From contig NZ_CP033969.1 of assembly GCF_003854935.1 (NCBI RefSeq), positions 2,976,001 through 3,040,000 of the forward strand: a DNA stretch of 64,000 bases, in the 5' to 3' direction. Positions 17,406-27,092 of this stretch are shown piece by piece. The notes beneath the pieces are model-generated. The model did no database searches. It saw only the letters and a program-made list of their open reading frames with translations, and was not told the origin of the DNA. The translations under genes were made by a program, and so were the position numbers. Every line of letters begins with the position of its first letter. Position 1 is the stretch's first letter. This DNA is from Cupriavidus pauculus (GTDB taxonomy: Bacteria; Pseudomonadota; Gammaproteobacteria; Burkholderiales; Burkholderiaceae).

Positions 17406-17927
17406 TCAGTCCTGCGCGTCTTCCGGCCGGCGGTAGATCAGCACCGCCGCCTGGGCGACGATCCCCTCTTCCTTGCCTTCGAACCCCAGCTTCTCGTTGG
17501 TCTTGGCCTTGACGTTGCAGCGCGTGACGGGCAACCCCAGGTCCTCGGCCAGGTTTGCCACCATGCCGCCGATGTGCGGCGCGAGCTTGGGCTTCTGCGC
17601 GATGACGGTGGCATCGACATTGCCGATCTCGAACCCGGCCTCGCGCACGCGCCGCGCGGCCTCGCGCAGCAGCACGCGGCTGTCGGCGCCCTTGAACTCG
17701 GCGGCGGTGTCCGGAAAGTGGCGGCCGATGTCGCCCAGCGCGGCGGCGCCGAACAGCGCGTCGGTCACGGCGTGCAGCAGCGCGTCGGCGTCCGAGTGGC
17801 CCAGCAGGCCGCGGTCATGGGGAATGTCCACGCCCCCGAGGATCAGCTTGCGCCCCGGCACCAGGGCGTGCACGTCATAGCCCTGCCCTACGCGAATATC
17901 GAACGGATTCAAAACGACTCCTTGCAA
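17406..17927 (-). CDS. ispF: 2-C-methyl-D-erythritol 2,4-cyclodiphosphate synthase
   Basis: Zn-dependent cyclase of the MEP isoprenoid pathway, 173 residues. Metal ligands D18, H20 (GYDVHAL) and H52 ([10 protein letters not shown]) are in the expected places. The substrate-loop motif [14 protein letters not shown] and the C-terminal [17 protein letters not shown] are present. The N-terminus is about ten residues longer than in E. coli. It follows ispD by 18 bases and is expected to be co-transcribed. Confidence 0.96.
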   Translation of the reverse strand: MQGVVLNPFDIRVGQGYDVHALVPGRKLILGGVDIPHDRGLLGHSDADALLHAVTDALFGAAALGDIGRHFPDTAAEFKGADSRVLLREAARRVREAGFEIGNVDATVIAQKPKLAPHIGGMVANLAEDLGLPVTRCNVKAKTNEKLGFEGKEEGIVAQAAVLIYRRPEDAQD

Positions 17928-17945
17928 AAATGGTTCGGGACCGGC

Positions 17946-18680
17946 TCAGGCGGCCGGATGCCCGGTGCGCAGCAGCACGTCGGCCAGCGCGAAGTCTTCC
18001 GGATACGTCACCTTGAAGTTGCGCAGCGAGCCGTTGACCAGGCGCGGATGCAGGCCCAGCCGCTCGATGGCGCTGGCCTCGTCGGTGACCACGGCGCCAG
18101 CGGCCATGGCGTCTTCCAGCGCATGGCGCAGCACGCCGATGCGGAACATCTGGGGCGTCTGCGCCTGCCACAGGCCGTCGCGCGGCACGGTGCCGCCAAT
18201 GCGCGCGGTGGCGTCGGCGCGCTTGAGCGTGTCGGGCACCGGCACCGCCAGGATGCCGCCGATCGGCTCGCTGGCCGTGTCGTCTGACTCCACGGCCCGC
18301 ACCAGCGTGTCGATCATCGCCGTGGTCAGGCCGGGGCGCGCGGCATCGTGGACCAGCACCCAGTCGGTGTCCCGGGCGCCCAGCGTGCCCAGGTGATGCA
18401 GGCCGGCCAGCACCGAGGCGTGGCGCGAATCGCCGCCGACGAACGCGGTATCGAACCGCAGGCCGGCAAACGCCTCGGCGCCAAAGCGCGACGCCAGCGG
18501 CATGTCGTCGGGCGCCAGCACCAGCGCCGTGGCGCTGATGGCCTCGCTGGCCGAGAATGCGGCCAGCGCATACCAGAGCATCGGCCGGCCCGCCACGGTC
18601 TGGTACTGCTTCTGCACGGCGCCACCGGCACGGCTGCCGGTTCCGGCACAGGGAATCAGGGCGAATCGACGATCGGACAC
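17946..18680 (-). CDS. ispD: 2-C-methyl-D-erythritol 4-phosphate cytidylyltransferase
   Basis: MEP-pathway nucleotidyltransferase of 244 residues making CDP-methylerythritol. The CTP-binding N-terminus [20 protein letters not shown] contains the conserved Arg and Lys. [11 protein letters not shown] is the metal and ligand loop, and the C-terminal [11 protein letters not shown] is typical. The start chosen is GTG at 18680; an ATG at 18734 would add 18 residues unlike the family. Upstream and operon-linked to ispF. Divergent from mfd across about 170 bases. Confidence 0.92.
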   Translation of the reverse strand: MSDRRFALIPCAGTGSRAGGAVQKQYQTVAGRPMLWYALAAFSASEAISATALVLAPDDMPLASRFGAEAFAGLRFDTAFVGGDSRHASVLAGLHHLGTLGARDTDWVLVHDAARPGLTTAMIDTLVRAVESDDTASEPIGGILAVPVPDTLKRADATARIGGTVPRDGLWQAQTPQMFRIGVLRHALEDAMAAGAVVTDEASAIERLGLHPRLVNGSLRNFKVTYPEDFALADVLLRTGHPAA

Positions 18681-18736
18681 GTTTATGGGGCCTGGGGAAA
18701 AAGTGAGCCGGCCAGCGGGCCGGCCGGTGCGCATTC

Positions 18737-18742
18737 TATAAT
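18737..18742 (+). promoter_or_regulatory. Candidate -10 element for mfd
   Basis: TATAAT is a perfect sigma70 -10 hexamer about 107 bases upstream of the mfd ATG, in the ispD-mfd gap. No clear -35 lies 17 bases upstream. Confidence 0.45.
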
Positions 18743-18848
18743 ACGGCCCTCGCCCGCCGCCATGGCTGGCATGATCGACCGCCCTGCCCGCTGAGCGCCC
18801 CGCGCCCCTGCCGGCGGGGTGTCGTCGTTTTTGCGTTTACTGCTGCCA

Positions 18849-21800
18849 ATGCCTGACACCGTTACCGCATTTCCCTTCGCCGCCCTGCCCCTGGTCAAGC
18901 CCGGCCTGCGCCATGCCGTGAGCGGCCTGACCGGGTCCGCCGACGCGCTCGTGGTGGCCGCCTACGCCCGCCAGCATCGCGGCACCGTGCCGATGGTGGC
19001 CGTGGTCTGCGCCAATGCCATGGACGCGCAGCGGCTGGCCGAGGAAATCCCGTGGTTCGCGCCGGAATTGCGCGTGCGGCTGTTGCCCGACTGGGAAACG
19101 CTGCCCTACGACAGCTTCTCGCCGCACCAGGACCTCGTCTCCGAGCGCCTGGCCACGCTGCACGACATCCAGACCGGCCAGTGCGACGTGATGATCGTGC
19201 CGGCGTCCACGGCGCTCTACCGGCTGGCCCCGCCGTCGTTCCTGGCGGCCTACACGTTCTTCTTCAAGCAGGGCGAGCGGCTGGACGAGGCCGCGCTCAA
19301 GGCGCAGTTCACGCTGGCCGGCTACGAGCACGTGAGCGCCGTGATGCGTCCCGGCGAATACAGCGTGCGCGGCGGGCTGATCGACCTGTATCCGATGGGG
19401 TCGGCGTTGCCGTACCGGATCGACCTGTTCGGCGACGAGATCGAGACCATCCGCGCGTTCGATCCCGATTCCCAGCGCAGCCTTTACCCGGTCAAGGAAG
19501 TCCGGCTGCTGCCGGGCCGCGAGTTTCCGCTGGACGAGCCCGCGCGCACCGCCTTCCGGGGCCGCTGGCGCGAGGTGTTCGAGGGCGATCCGACCAAGTC
19601 GCCGATCTACAAGGACATCGGCAACGGCGTGCCGTCGGCCGGCATCGAGTACTACCTGCCGCTGTTCTTTGAAGAAAGCGCCACGCTGTTCGACTACCTG
19701 CCGGCCGGCACGCAGCTGGCGTTCGCGGGCCAGGTGAACGACGCCATCCGCCGCTTCTGGGCCGATACCACCCAGCGCTACACCTTCATGCGGCACGACC
19801 GCGAGCGGCCGCTGCTGCCGCCGGCCGAGCTGTTCCTGTCCGAGGAGCAGTTCTTCGTCGGCGCCAAGCCGCTGGCCCGGCTGGTGCTGCAGCGCGAGCC
19901 GTCGCCGGCCGACCAGCCGTCGCTCGCGGCCAGCCTGCCCGACGTCTCGGTCAACCGCCGCGCCGAGGACCCGCTGGTCAACCTGGAAGCACTGCTGCTG
20001 AACAAGGCCACGCGCGTGCTGATGTGCGCCGACTCCGCCGGCCGGCGCGAGACGCTGATGCAGCTGTTTGCCGAAAGCGGGCTGCGGCCGATGGTGGTGG
20101 ACGATTTCGCGGCGTTCCTGGCCGGCGATGCACATTTCTCGATCGCCGTGGCGCCGCTGCAGACCGGCTTCGCGCTGCCCGGCGCCCAGTTGGCCTTCGT
20201 CACCGAGAACGAGCTGTACGCCGGCACCGCGCGCCGCGCCGGCCGCCGCAAGCAGGAGCAGGCCAGCACCGTCGACGCGATGGTGCGCGACCTGGCCGAG
20301 CTGAAGATTGGCGACCCCGTGGTGCACAGCGAGCACGGCATCGGCCGCTACCAGGGCCTGGTCACGCTGGACATGGGCCAGGGCGACGAGGAATTCCTGC
20401 ACCTGGACTACGACAAGGGCAGCAAGCTCTACGTGCCGGTGCACCAGTTGCACGTGATCTCACGCTATTCGGGCGCCGATCCGGACACCGCGCCGCTGCA
20501 CTCGCTGGGCACCGGCCAGTGGGACAAGGCCAAGCGCCGCGCCGCGCAGCAGATCCGCGACACGGCGGCCGAACTGCTGAACCTGTACGCCCGCCGCGCG
20601 CTGCGCCAGGGCTTTGCGTTCCCGCTGCAGCCCAAGGACTACGAGACCTTTGCCGAAAGCTTCGGCTTCGAGGAAACCCCCGACCAGGCGGCCGCCATCT
20701 CGGCCGTCATCGCCGACATGACGTCGGGCAAGCCGATGGACCGGCTGGTCTGCGGCGACGTGGGCTTCGGCAAGACCGAGGTGGCGCTGCGCGCCGCGTT
20801 CGTGGCCGTGCTGGGCGGCAAGCAGGTGGCCATGCTGGCGCCCACCACGCTGCTGGCCGAGCAGCATTTCCAGACCCTGTCCGACCGCTTTGCCGAATGG
20901 CCGGTGCGCATCGTCGAACTGTCGCGGTTCAAGACCAGGAAGGAAGTAGACGCGGCGATCAAGCAGATCAACGAGGGCACGGTGGACATCGTCATCGGCA
21001 CGCACAAGCTGCTGTCCGACGAGGTGAAGTTCCAGCGGCTGGGCCTGGTCATCATCGACGAGGAACACCGCTTTGGCGTGCGCCAGAAGGAAGCGCTCAA
21101 GACGCTGCGCGCCGAGGTGGACGTGCTGACGCTGACCGCCACGCCGATCCCGCGCACGCTGGGCATGGCGCTGGAAGGGCTGCGCGACTTCTCGGTCATC
21201 GCCACGGCGCCGCAGAAGCGGCTGGCGATCAAGACGTTCGTGCGCCGCGAGGAAGACGGCGTGATCCGCGAGGCCATCCTGCGCGAGCTCAAGCGCGGCG
21301 GGCAGGTCTACTTCCTGCACAACGAGGTGGAGACGATCGAGAACAAGCGGGCCCGGCTGGCCGAACTGGTGCCCGAGGCGCGCATCGCCGTGGCGCACGG
21401 CCAGATGCACGAGCGCGAGTTGGAGCGCGTGATGCGCGACTTCGTGGCCCGCCGCGACAACATCCTGCTGTGCACGACCATCATCGAAACCGGCATCGAC
21501 GTGCCCACCGCCAACACGATCCTGATCCACCGCGCCGACCGCTTCGGCCTGGCGCAGCTTCACCAGTTGCGCGGCCGCGTGGGCCGCAGCCACCACCAGG
21601 CCTACGCCTACCTGCTGGTGCATGACGTGGACGGGCTGACCAAGCAGGCGCAGCGCCGGCTGGAGGCCATCCAGCAGATGGAGGAACTGGGCTCGGGCTT
21701 CTACCTGGCGATGCACGACCTGGAGATCCGCGGCGCTGGCGAGGTGCTGGGCGACAAGCAGTCGGGCGAGATTCAGGAGATCGGCTTCCAGCTCTACACC

Positions 21801-22301
21801 GACATGCTCAACGCTGCCGTGAAATCGCTCAAGGCCGGCAAGGAGCCGGACCTGATGGCGCCGCTGGCGGCCACCACCGAGATCAACCTGGGCACGCCGG
21901 CGCTGCTGCCGAACGACTACTGCGCCGACGTGCACGAGCGGCTGTCGCTCTACAAGCGGCTGGCCAACTGCGAGACGGCCGACCGCGTGGACGACATCCA
22001 GGAAGAGCTGATCGACCGCTTCGGCAAGCTGCCGCCGCAGGCCCAGGCGCTGATCGAGACGCACCGGCTGCGCATTGCCGCCGCGCCGCTGGGCGTGCGC
22101 AAGATCGACGCCGGCGAGGCCACGGTCAGCGTGCAGTTCGTGCCGAACCCGCCGATCGATGCCATCCGGATCATCGACCTCGTGCAGAAGAACAAGCACA
22201 TCAAGCTGGCCGGACAGGACAAGCTGCGCATCGAGGCCAAGATGCCCGACGTGGGCGCCCGCGCGCAGACCATCAAGCACACGCTGCGCCAACTGGCCTG
22301 A
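18849..22301 (+). CDS. mfd: Transcription-repair coupling factor
   Basis: ATP-driven DNA translocase of 1150 residues that removes stalled RNA polymerase and recruits UvrA. The UvrB-homology N-terminus is visible (DWETLPYDSFSPHQD near residue 84). The RNA-polymerase-interacting domain follows near residue 485 (GDPVVHSEHGIGRYQGL). Helicase Walker A GDVGFGKTEVA is near 636 and the DEEH box near 736, with motif VI LHQLRGRVGRSHHQAYAYL. Length fits the family. An earlier GTG at 18819 would add ten residues; the ATG at 18849 was preferred because MPDTVTAF resembles other Mfd starts. Confidence 0.96.
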   Translation: MPDTVTAFPFAALPLVKPGLRHAVSGLTGSADALVVAAYARQHRGTVPMVAVVCANAMDAQRLAEEIPWFAPELRVRLLPDWETLPYDSFSPHQDLVSERLATLHDIQTGQCDVMIVPASTALYRLAPPSFLAAYTFFFKQGERLDEAALKAQFTLAGYEHVSAVMRPGEYSVRGGLIDLYPMGSALPYRIDLFGDEIETIRAFDPDSQRSLYPVKEVRLLPGREFPLDEPARTAFRGRWREVFEGDPTKSPIYKDIGNGVPSAGIEYYLPLFFEESATLFDYLPAGTQLAFAGQVNDAIRRFWADTTQRYTFMRHDRERPLLPPAELFLSEEQFFVGAKPLARLVLQREPSPADQPSLAASLPDVSVNRRAEDPLVNLEALLLNKATRVLMCADSAGRRETLMQLFAESGLRPMVVDDFAAFLAGDAHFSIAVAPLQTGFALPGAQLAFVTENELYAGTARRAGRRKQEQASTVDAMVRDLAELKIGDPVVHSEHGIGRYQGLVTLDMGQGDEEFLHLDYDKGSKLYVPVHQLHVISRYSGADPDTAPLHSLGTGQWDKAKRRAAQQIRDTAAELLNLYARRALRQGFAFPLQPKDYETFAESFGFEETPDQAAAISAVIADMTSGKPMDRLVCGDVGFGKTEVALRAAFVAVLGGKQVAMLAPTTLLAEQHFQTLSDRFAEWPVRIVELSRFKTRKEVDAAIKQINEGTVDIVIGTHKLLSDEVKFQRLGLVIIDEEHRFGVRQKEALKTLRAEVDVLTLTATPIPRTLGMALEGLRDFSVIATAPQKRLAIKTFVRREEDGVIREAILRELKRGGQVYFLHNEVETIENKRARLAELVPEARIAVAHGQMHERELERVMRDFVARRDNILLCTTIIETGIDVPTANTILIHRADRFGLAQLHQLRGRVGRSHHQAYAYLLVHDVDGLTKQAQRRLEAIQQMEELGSGFYLAMHDLEIRGAGEVLGDKQSGEIQEIGFQLYTDMLNAAVKSLKAGKEPDLMAPLAATTEINLGTPALLPNDYCADVHERLSLYKRLANCETADRVDDIQEELIDRFGKLPPQAQALIETHRLRIAAAPLGVRKIDAGEATVSVQFVPNPPIDAIRIIDLVQKNKHIKLAGQDKLRIEAKMPDVGARAQTIKHTLRQLA

Positions 22302-22356
22302 CCGGGCCAGCCGGTGTAGCATCACACCCTTGACACATCAACGTTTTCGACCGCCC

Positions 22357-23565
22357 ATGCAAGCCGCCGCCCCCCGCACCGCCGACCACGAAGCCCCGCA
22401 GCGCGGCAGCGCGCTGGACTGGACCCAGCGCCTGGTGTCGTTCGACACCACGTCGCGCCACTCGAACCTGGGCCTGATCGAAGCGGTGCGCGACCACTTC
22501 CTGGCCAAGGGCCTGCGCCCGCACTTGAGCTACAACCCGGCCGGCGACAAGGCCAACCTGTTCGTCACGGTGCCGGCCGCCAACGGCGCCACCGACGGCG
22601 GCATCGTGCTGTCCGGCCACACCGACGTGGTGCCCGTGGACGGCCAGAACTGGACCACCGACCCGTTCAAGCCCGTGATCCGCGACGGCCGGCTGTACGG
22701 CCGCGGCACCTGCGACATGAAGGGCTTCATCGGCACCAGCCTGGCGCTGCTGCCGACCATCCTGGACGCAAGGCTGCGCGAGCCGGTGCACTACGCGCTG
22801 TCGTTCGACGAGGAAATCGGCTGCATGGGCGCGCCGTACCTGCTGACCGAACTGCGCGACCGCGGCGTGACGCCGGCCGGCTGCATCGTCGGCGAGCCGA
22901 CCAGCATGCGCGTGATCGTGGCGCACAAGGGCATCAACGCCTACCGCTGCTGCGTGAAGGGCCAGGCGGCCCACTCGTCGCTGACGCCCAAGGGCGTCAA
23001 CGCCATCGAGTACGCGGCGCGGCTGATCTGCTACATCCGCGACATCGCCGACGAGTTCAAGGCCAACGGCCCGTACGACCAGGCGTTCGACGTGCCGTTC
23101 ACGACCGCGTCCACCGGCACGATCCACGGCGGCATCGCGCTGAACACGATCCCGGCCGAGTGCGAGTTCGTGTTCGAGTTCCGCAACCTGCCCGGCGTGG
23201 ACCCCGAGGCCATCCTGGCGCGGATCCAGCAGTACGTGAACGACGTGCTGGTGCCGAAGATGCGCGCCGAGCACGTGGATGCCGGCATGGCGATCAGCAA
23301 GATCGCGGCGGCGCCGTCGCTGGACGCGGCCGAGTCCGACGCCATCACGCAACTGGTGCGCGCGCTGACCGCCGACCGCGAGACCAACAAGGTGGCCTAC
23401 GGCACCGAGGCCGGGCTGTTCCAGCGCGCCGGCATCCCGGCCGTGGTCTGCGGCCCGGGCGACATCCAGCAGGCCCACAAGCCCGACGAATTCGTCGCGC
23501 TGGACCAGCTGGCCGCGTGCGAAGCGTTCCTGCACAAGGTCGTGGACAGCCTGCGCGTGGCCTGA
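22357..23565 (+). CDS. argE: Acetylornithine deacetylase
   Basis: Cytoplasmic M20 metallohydrolase of 402 residues that releases ornithine from N-acetylornithine. Metal-site motifs are LSGHTDVVPVDGQ, YGRGTCDMKGF and SFDEEIGCMGAP, then GTEAGLFQRAGIPAVVCGPG. The dimerisation region GQAAHSSLTPKGVNAI is present. It starts 55 bases after mfd and may be partly read from the mfd promoter. Related deacylases (DapE, Acy1) share the fold, but the motif set and length fit ArgE best. Confidence 0.88.
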   Translation: MQAAAPRTADHEAPQRGSALDWTQRLVSFDTTSRHSNLGLIEAVRDHFLAKGLRPHLSYNPAGDKANLFVTVPAANGATDGGIVLSGHTDVVPVDGQNWTTDPFKPVIRDGRLYGRGTCDMKGFIGTSLALLPTILDARLREPVHYALSFDEEIGCMGAPYLLTELRDRGVTPAGCIVGEPTSMRVIVAHKGINAYRCCVKGQAAHSSLTPKGVNAIEYAARLICYIRDIADEFKANGPYDQAFDVPFTTASTGTIHGGIALNTIPAECEFVFEFRNLPGVDPEAILARIQQYVNDVLVPKMRAEHVDAGMAISKIAAAPSLDAAESDAITQLVRALTADRETNKVAYGTEAGLFQRAGIPAVVCGPGDIQQAHKPDEFVALDQLAACEAFLHKVVDSLRVA

Positions 23566-23610
23566 TCGGCCAGCCGGCCCCCGCCCGCGCGGGAGCCGGC
23601 CGCCGCGCAG

Positions 23611-23616
23611 TACAAT
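23611..23616 (+). promoter_or_regulatory. Candidate -10 element for serB
   Basis: TACAAT lies 51 bases before the serB ATG. No recognisable -35 precedes it, the same pattern as at 8660 and 18737. Confidence 0.4.
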
Positions 23617-23667
23617 ACCGCCCTCCCGGCCGCCCCGCGCGACCGCCCGTATCCGTTTCCTGCCGTC

Positions 23668-24522
23668 ATGCCCCTGATTCTCCAGAGCCTGTCCCCGCTG
23701 TCCGCCGCTGACCTCGATGCCGTGCGCAAGGTGGCCAACGCTTCCGCCTTCGCCCCGCGCAGCGACACCGTGGCCGCCGCCGAGGACTGCGATCCGCTGA
23801 CCCCGGCCCTGCGCGACGCGCTGGACGCCGTGTGCGGCGCACGCGGCATCGACTGGGCCGTGGTGCCGGCCGGCCGCAAGCTGTCGGACTTCCGGCTTGT
23901 GGCGATGGACATGGATTCGACGCTGATCACGATCGAATGCATCGACGAGATTGCCGATTTCTGCGGGCTCAAGGCCGAGGTGTCGGCCATCACCGAGGCC
24001 GCCATGCGCGGCGAGATCACCGATTTCAACGAAAGCCTGCGCCGCCGCGTGGCGCTGCTCAAGGACCTGGACGCCAGCGTGCTGGACCGCGTCTACGCCG
24101 AGCGCCTGCGCCTGTCGCCGGGCGCCGAGCAGATGCTGGAGGCCGTGCAGGCGCTGGGGCTGAAGACGCTGCTGGTGTCGGGCGGCTTTGTCCACTTCAC
24201 CGACCAGCTCAAGCCCCGGCTCAAGCTCGATTTCACGCGCGCCAACACGCTGGAAATCGTCGACGGCAAGCTGACCGGCAACGTGGTGGGCGAAATCGTC
24301 AATGCCGATGTCAAGGCCCGCACCGTGCGCGAGGTGTGCGCGCAGATCGGTGCCGATCCGTCGCAGGCCATCGTCATGGGCGACGGCTCGAACGACCTCA
24401 AGATGATGGCCGTGGCGGGGCTGTCGGTGGCCTTCCGCGCCAAACCCGTGGTGCGGGCGCAGGCCAGCGTCGCGTTCAACCACGTGGGGCTGGACGGCCT
24501 GCTGAACCTGTTCCCCCGCTGA
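23668..24522 (+). CDS. serB: Phosphoserine phosphatase
   Basis: HAD-superfamily phosphatase of 284 residues that performs the last step of serine synthesis. The nucleophile is D81 with acid D83 in AMDMDSTLI. Motif II is the Ser in LLVSGGF, and motif III is Lys followed by GDGSNDLKMM. The capping helix segment IECIDEIADFCGLKAEVSAIT is typical. The first 75 residues form a small N-terminal domain that replaces the longer ACT region of some SerB proteins. Single gene between argE and the iron-linked membrane operon. Confidence 0.95.
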   Translation: MPLILQSLSPLSAADLDAVRKVANASAFAPRSDTVAAAEDCDPLTPALRDALDAVCGARGIDWAVVPAGRKLSDFRLVAMDMDSTLITIECIDEIADFCGLKAEVSAITEAAMRGEITDFNESLRRRVALLKDLDASVLDRVYAERLRLSPGAEQMLEAVQALGLKTLLVSGGFVHFTDQLKPRLKLDFTRANTLEIVDGKLTGNVVGEIVNADVKARTVREVCAQIGADPSQAIVMGDGSNDLKMMAVAGLSVAFRAKPVVRAQASVAFNHVGLDGLLNLFPR

Positions 24523-24707
24523 GCGGCGTACCGGCCACGCGGCCGGCTCCCCTGTTCCGCCGCTGACGTCCGTCGGCGGCACCTTCACTACCCCAGCCGT
24601 CCGGCACCTGCTGCGCGCACAGTTCGATGCGCCTGTCACATTACATTTCCGTCATTGGCATTTCGGTCACATCCGCACGGCACTGCAACATAAGGCCTTG
24701 ATTTCCT

Positions 24708-24736
24708 TGTGAAATCAAATGCGAATCATTATTATT
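24708..24736 (+). promoter_or_regulatory. Promoter of the DUF3325/PepSY membrane operon with Fur-box-like operator
   Basis: TTGTGA (24708-24713), a 17-base spacer and TATTAT (24731-24736) make a good sigma70 promoter. Overlapping the -10, positions 24716-24734 match 13 of 19 bases of the Fur box consensus, with the core AATCATTAT intact. An inverted repeat (gatttc / gaaatc) spans 24701-24717. Iron-dependent repression is inferred. Confidence 0.65.
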
Positions 24737-24779
24737 AGTCCTTTCCCGCCTGACCGATCCCCACCGGGTTGCCCGACGC

Positions 24780-25091
24780 ATGCAAGCGTTTGCCGTACTT
24801 CTATCCCTGGCCGCCGCGGCGTGCCTCTATCTTTCCGCCCCTAACCAGGTGCTTTGCGTGGACGCCAGCAACGACGGCCGCGCCCCGCTGCCACCGCGCC
24901 TGCTGTTCTGGCTCGGCGTCGCGCTGGCCGTGGCCGGCACATGGGTCATGAGCGTGCCCGAGGGCTGGCCCGTGGCCATCGCCGCCACGCTGGTGACGCT
25001 GACCTGCAGCCTGTCCGCCTGGCCGTTCATCGGCACCTGGATCCACCACAAGCGCTACGACGACATGCCGGGCGAAGGGAGCGCATCATGA
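24780..25091 (+). CDS. Small membrane protein, DUF3325-like
   Basis: A 103-residue inner-membrane protein with three hydrophobic segments (about 3-19, 40-57 and 62-80) and a charged C-terminal tail. It resembles DUF3325 proteins, which are found near siderophore receptors and PepSY proteins in Burkholderiales; that statement is recalled, not searched. First gene behind the Fur-type promoter. Its TGA overlaps the next ATG (ATGA), so translation is coupled. The molecular function is unknown. Confidence 0.7.
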   Translation: MQAFAVLLSLAAAACLYLSAPNQVLCVDASNDGRAPLPPRLLFWLGVALAVAGTWVMSVPEGWPVAIAATLVTLTCSLSAWPFIGTWIHHKRYDDMPGEGSAS

Positions 25092-25378
25092 TCGGCACCA
25101 AATGGCTCGCCGGCGCGCTGCTGGGCCTGCCGCTGGCCATCGCGCTCTGCACGCTCGGCATTCTCTGGCTGCCGAGCGGCTGGGAAGGCGGCGTCGTGCT
25201 CGCCATCATGCTCAGTTTCGTCCTGTGGGTGGCCATCATCAGCCTGAGCCTGCTGTGCCAGACCAGCCGCGCCGCGTGGCTCTGGCTGATCGGCGGCAAC
25301 CTGGTCTGCTACGGCATCCTCTGGGCGGTCCGCCTCATGCATGCAATGCCCCCCGCGTCGACGGGCCTGGGCCATTGA
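25088..25378 (+). CDS. Small membrane protein, DUF3649-like
   Basis: A 96-residue protein with three hydrophobic helices (about 7-27, 36-58 and 64-83) and short loops. It looks like the DUF3649 family often annotated as an iron uptake protein, but no functional motif is visible. Middle gene of three, coupled by ATGA to the DUF3325-like gene and ten bases from the PepSY gene. It probably forms part of a membrane complex with its neighbours (inference). Confidence 0.65.
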   Translation: MIGTKWLAGALLGLPLAIALCTLGILWLPSGWEGGVVLAIMLSFVLWVAIISLSLLCQTSRAAWLWLIGGNLVCYGILWAVRLMHAMPPASTGLGH

Positions 25379-25388
25379 GGAAATGCTC

Positions 25389-27020
25389 ATGAAACCCAAT
25401 ACCCTGCGCGTCTTCAATACGCTCCATACCTGGGTCGGCCTGATGGCCGGCTGGGCGCTGTTCATCGCGTTCTTCGCGGGCGCCATCACCGTGTTCCACC
25501 ACGAGCTGCACGTGTGGCAGAACCCGGACCGGCTGGAAGGCCGGCACGCCACCGAGGTCCACGTCGAGGGGCCCGCCATCGACGCCTTCGTGCAGAAGCT
25601 GATCGCCGTCCACCCGGACGCCGCCAACAGCGTCTACGTTGGCCTGCCGAGCAAGGAAGAGCCGGACTTCAACGCCTACTGGCAGGACAAGACCGGCGAG
25701 TGGCACACGATGAGCGGCGAGCGGCTGGGCGGCGACAAGGCGGCCCAGAACGACACGTCGCTGGACCACGTGACCGGCGAGCTGTCGGCCTTCCTGAACG
25801 CCCTGCACTACTCGCTGGGCCTGGGGCTGAACGGCATGTACTTCATGGGCGTGATCTCGGTGCTGTACGGGCTGGCGCTGGTGTCGGGCGTGATCCTGCA
25901 CCTGCCGCGCCTGAAAAAGGACCTGTTCTCGGTCCGCCCGGGCCGCAACCTCAAGCGGTTCTGGATGGACACCCACAACGTGCTGGGCCTGTTCAGCCTG
26001 CCGTTCCACCTGATCTTCGCGGTGACGGGCGCGTTCTTCTGCCTGTCGCTGGTCATGGTGATGGTGTTCAACATGCTGACGTTCGACGGCAAGCTGTTCG
26101 AGGTGGTGCCGCGCGTGACCAGCGCCACGCCCGAGGTGTCGGCGTCGGGCCGGCCCTCGCCGACGATGTCGTCGGCCCAGTTGCTGGCCATCGCACGCGA
26201 GCACGGCGGCGAACGCTTTACCCCGAGCGCGATCCGCTTCCAGCGCTATGGCGACGCCAACGCCGTGGCGGAAGTGCGAGGCGACAGCGTGCGGGCGCTG
26301 GGCAACGGTGGCTCGGTCGGCATCCATGCCGCCGCCAACGAGCCGAACGCCGGCCAGTTGATCGCCAACCAGACGGCCGGCGCGCGCGACACGAACCACA
26401 TGGTGTACAGCGCCATGTTCGCGCTGCACTACGGCACCTATGGCGACTTGGCCGTGCGGCTGGTGTACCTGATCGCCGGGCTGGCGGGGGCGTTCCTGTT
26501 CTACTCGGGCAACCTGCTGTGGATCGAGACGCGGCGCAAGTCGCGCCAGGCCGAGCAGCCGCGCGTGCACAAGCTGCTGGCGCAGGCCACGGTCGGCGTC
26601 TGCATCGGCACCTGTATCGGCGTGGCGCTGTGCTTCCCGGCCGCGCTGCTGTGGCCGGAGCGTGCCGTCAGCTACGTGTTCTGGCCGGCATTCGGGCTGT
26701 CCCTGGCCTGGGCGCTGATCCGTCCGCCGATCCGGGCGGCCGTGGAGCTGCTCTACGTGGCGGCGCTGGCGACGCTGGCCGTGCCGGTGTCCAACTGGGT
26801 GCTGACCGGCGACCACCTGTTCGCCGCGGCGCTCAACGGCCGTTGGGTGATTGCCGGGTTCGACATTGGCGGCCTGGCGCTGGCGGTGGGCTACGTCGCG
26901 CTGGCCCGTGCCACGCAGCGCCGCGCGCAGAACGGTCCGGCCGAGTCGGTCTGGGCCATCCGCAGCGCGACGCCCGAGGCGGCGCCGCAGGCCACGATGC
27001 GCAAGGCCGACGCCTCCTGA
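25389..27020 (+). CDS. PepSY-associated transmembrane protein (PiuB-like, iron-regulated)
   Basis: A 543-residue inner-membrane protein of the PepSY_TM family. Helix 1 follows an N-terminal LHTWVGLMAGW motif, typical of this family. A periplasmic domain, FWMDTHNVLGLFSLPFHLIFAVTG and later LHYGTYGDLAVRLVYLIAGLAGAFLFYSG supply conserved His residues that may bind haem or iron. The C-terminal third holds further helices. Start 25389 was chosen because GAGGAAA lies eight bases upstream; an ATG at 25383 is too close to it. Third gene of the operon. Proteins of this group are proposed to reduce ferric siderophores; that is inferred here. Confidence 0.82.
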   Translation: MKPNTLRVFNTLHTWVGLMAGWALFIAFFAGAITVFHHELHVWQNPDRLEGRHATEVHVEGPAIDAFVQKLIAVHPDAANSVYVGLPSKEEPDFNAYWQDKTGEWHTMSGERLGGDKAAQNDTSLDHVTGELSAFLNALHYSLGLGLNGMYFMGVISVLYGLALVSGVILHLPRLKKDLFSVRPGRNLKRFWMDTHNVLGLFSLPFHLIFAVTGAFFCLSLVMVMVFNMLTFDGKLFEVVPRVTSATPEVSASGRPSPTMSSAQLLAIAREHGGERFTPSAIRFQRYGDANAVAEVRGDSVRALGNGGSVGIHAAANEPNAGQLIANQTAGARDTNHMVYSAMFALHYGTYGDLAVRLVYLIAGLAGAFLFYSGNLLWIETRRKSRQAEQPRVHKLLAQATVGVCIGTCIGVALCFPAALLWPERAVSYVFWPAFGLSLAWALIRPPIRAAVELLYVAALATLAVPVSNWVLTGDHLFAAALNGRWVIAGFDIGGLALAVGYVALARATQRRAQNGPAESVWAIRSATPEAAPQATMRKADAS

Positions 27021-27037
27021 TTTCGGACAGTCCATGC

Positions 27038-27066
27038 AAAAGCCCCGCATTCGCGGGGCTTTTTTG
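27038..27066. terminator. Bidirectional terminator between the PepSY gene and metC
   Basis: Perfect 8-bp stem agccccgc / gcggggct with loop attc, flanked by A-run and T-run, so it can work for both converging genes. Confidence 0.85.
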
Positions 27067-27092
27067 TTGGCCGGATGGCGTGGGGCGGAGGT

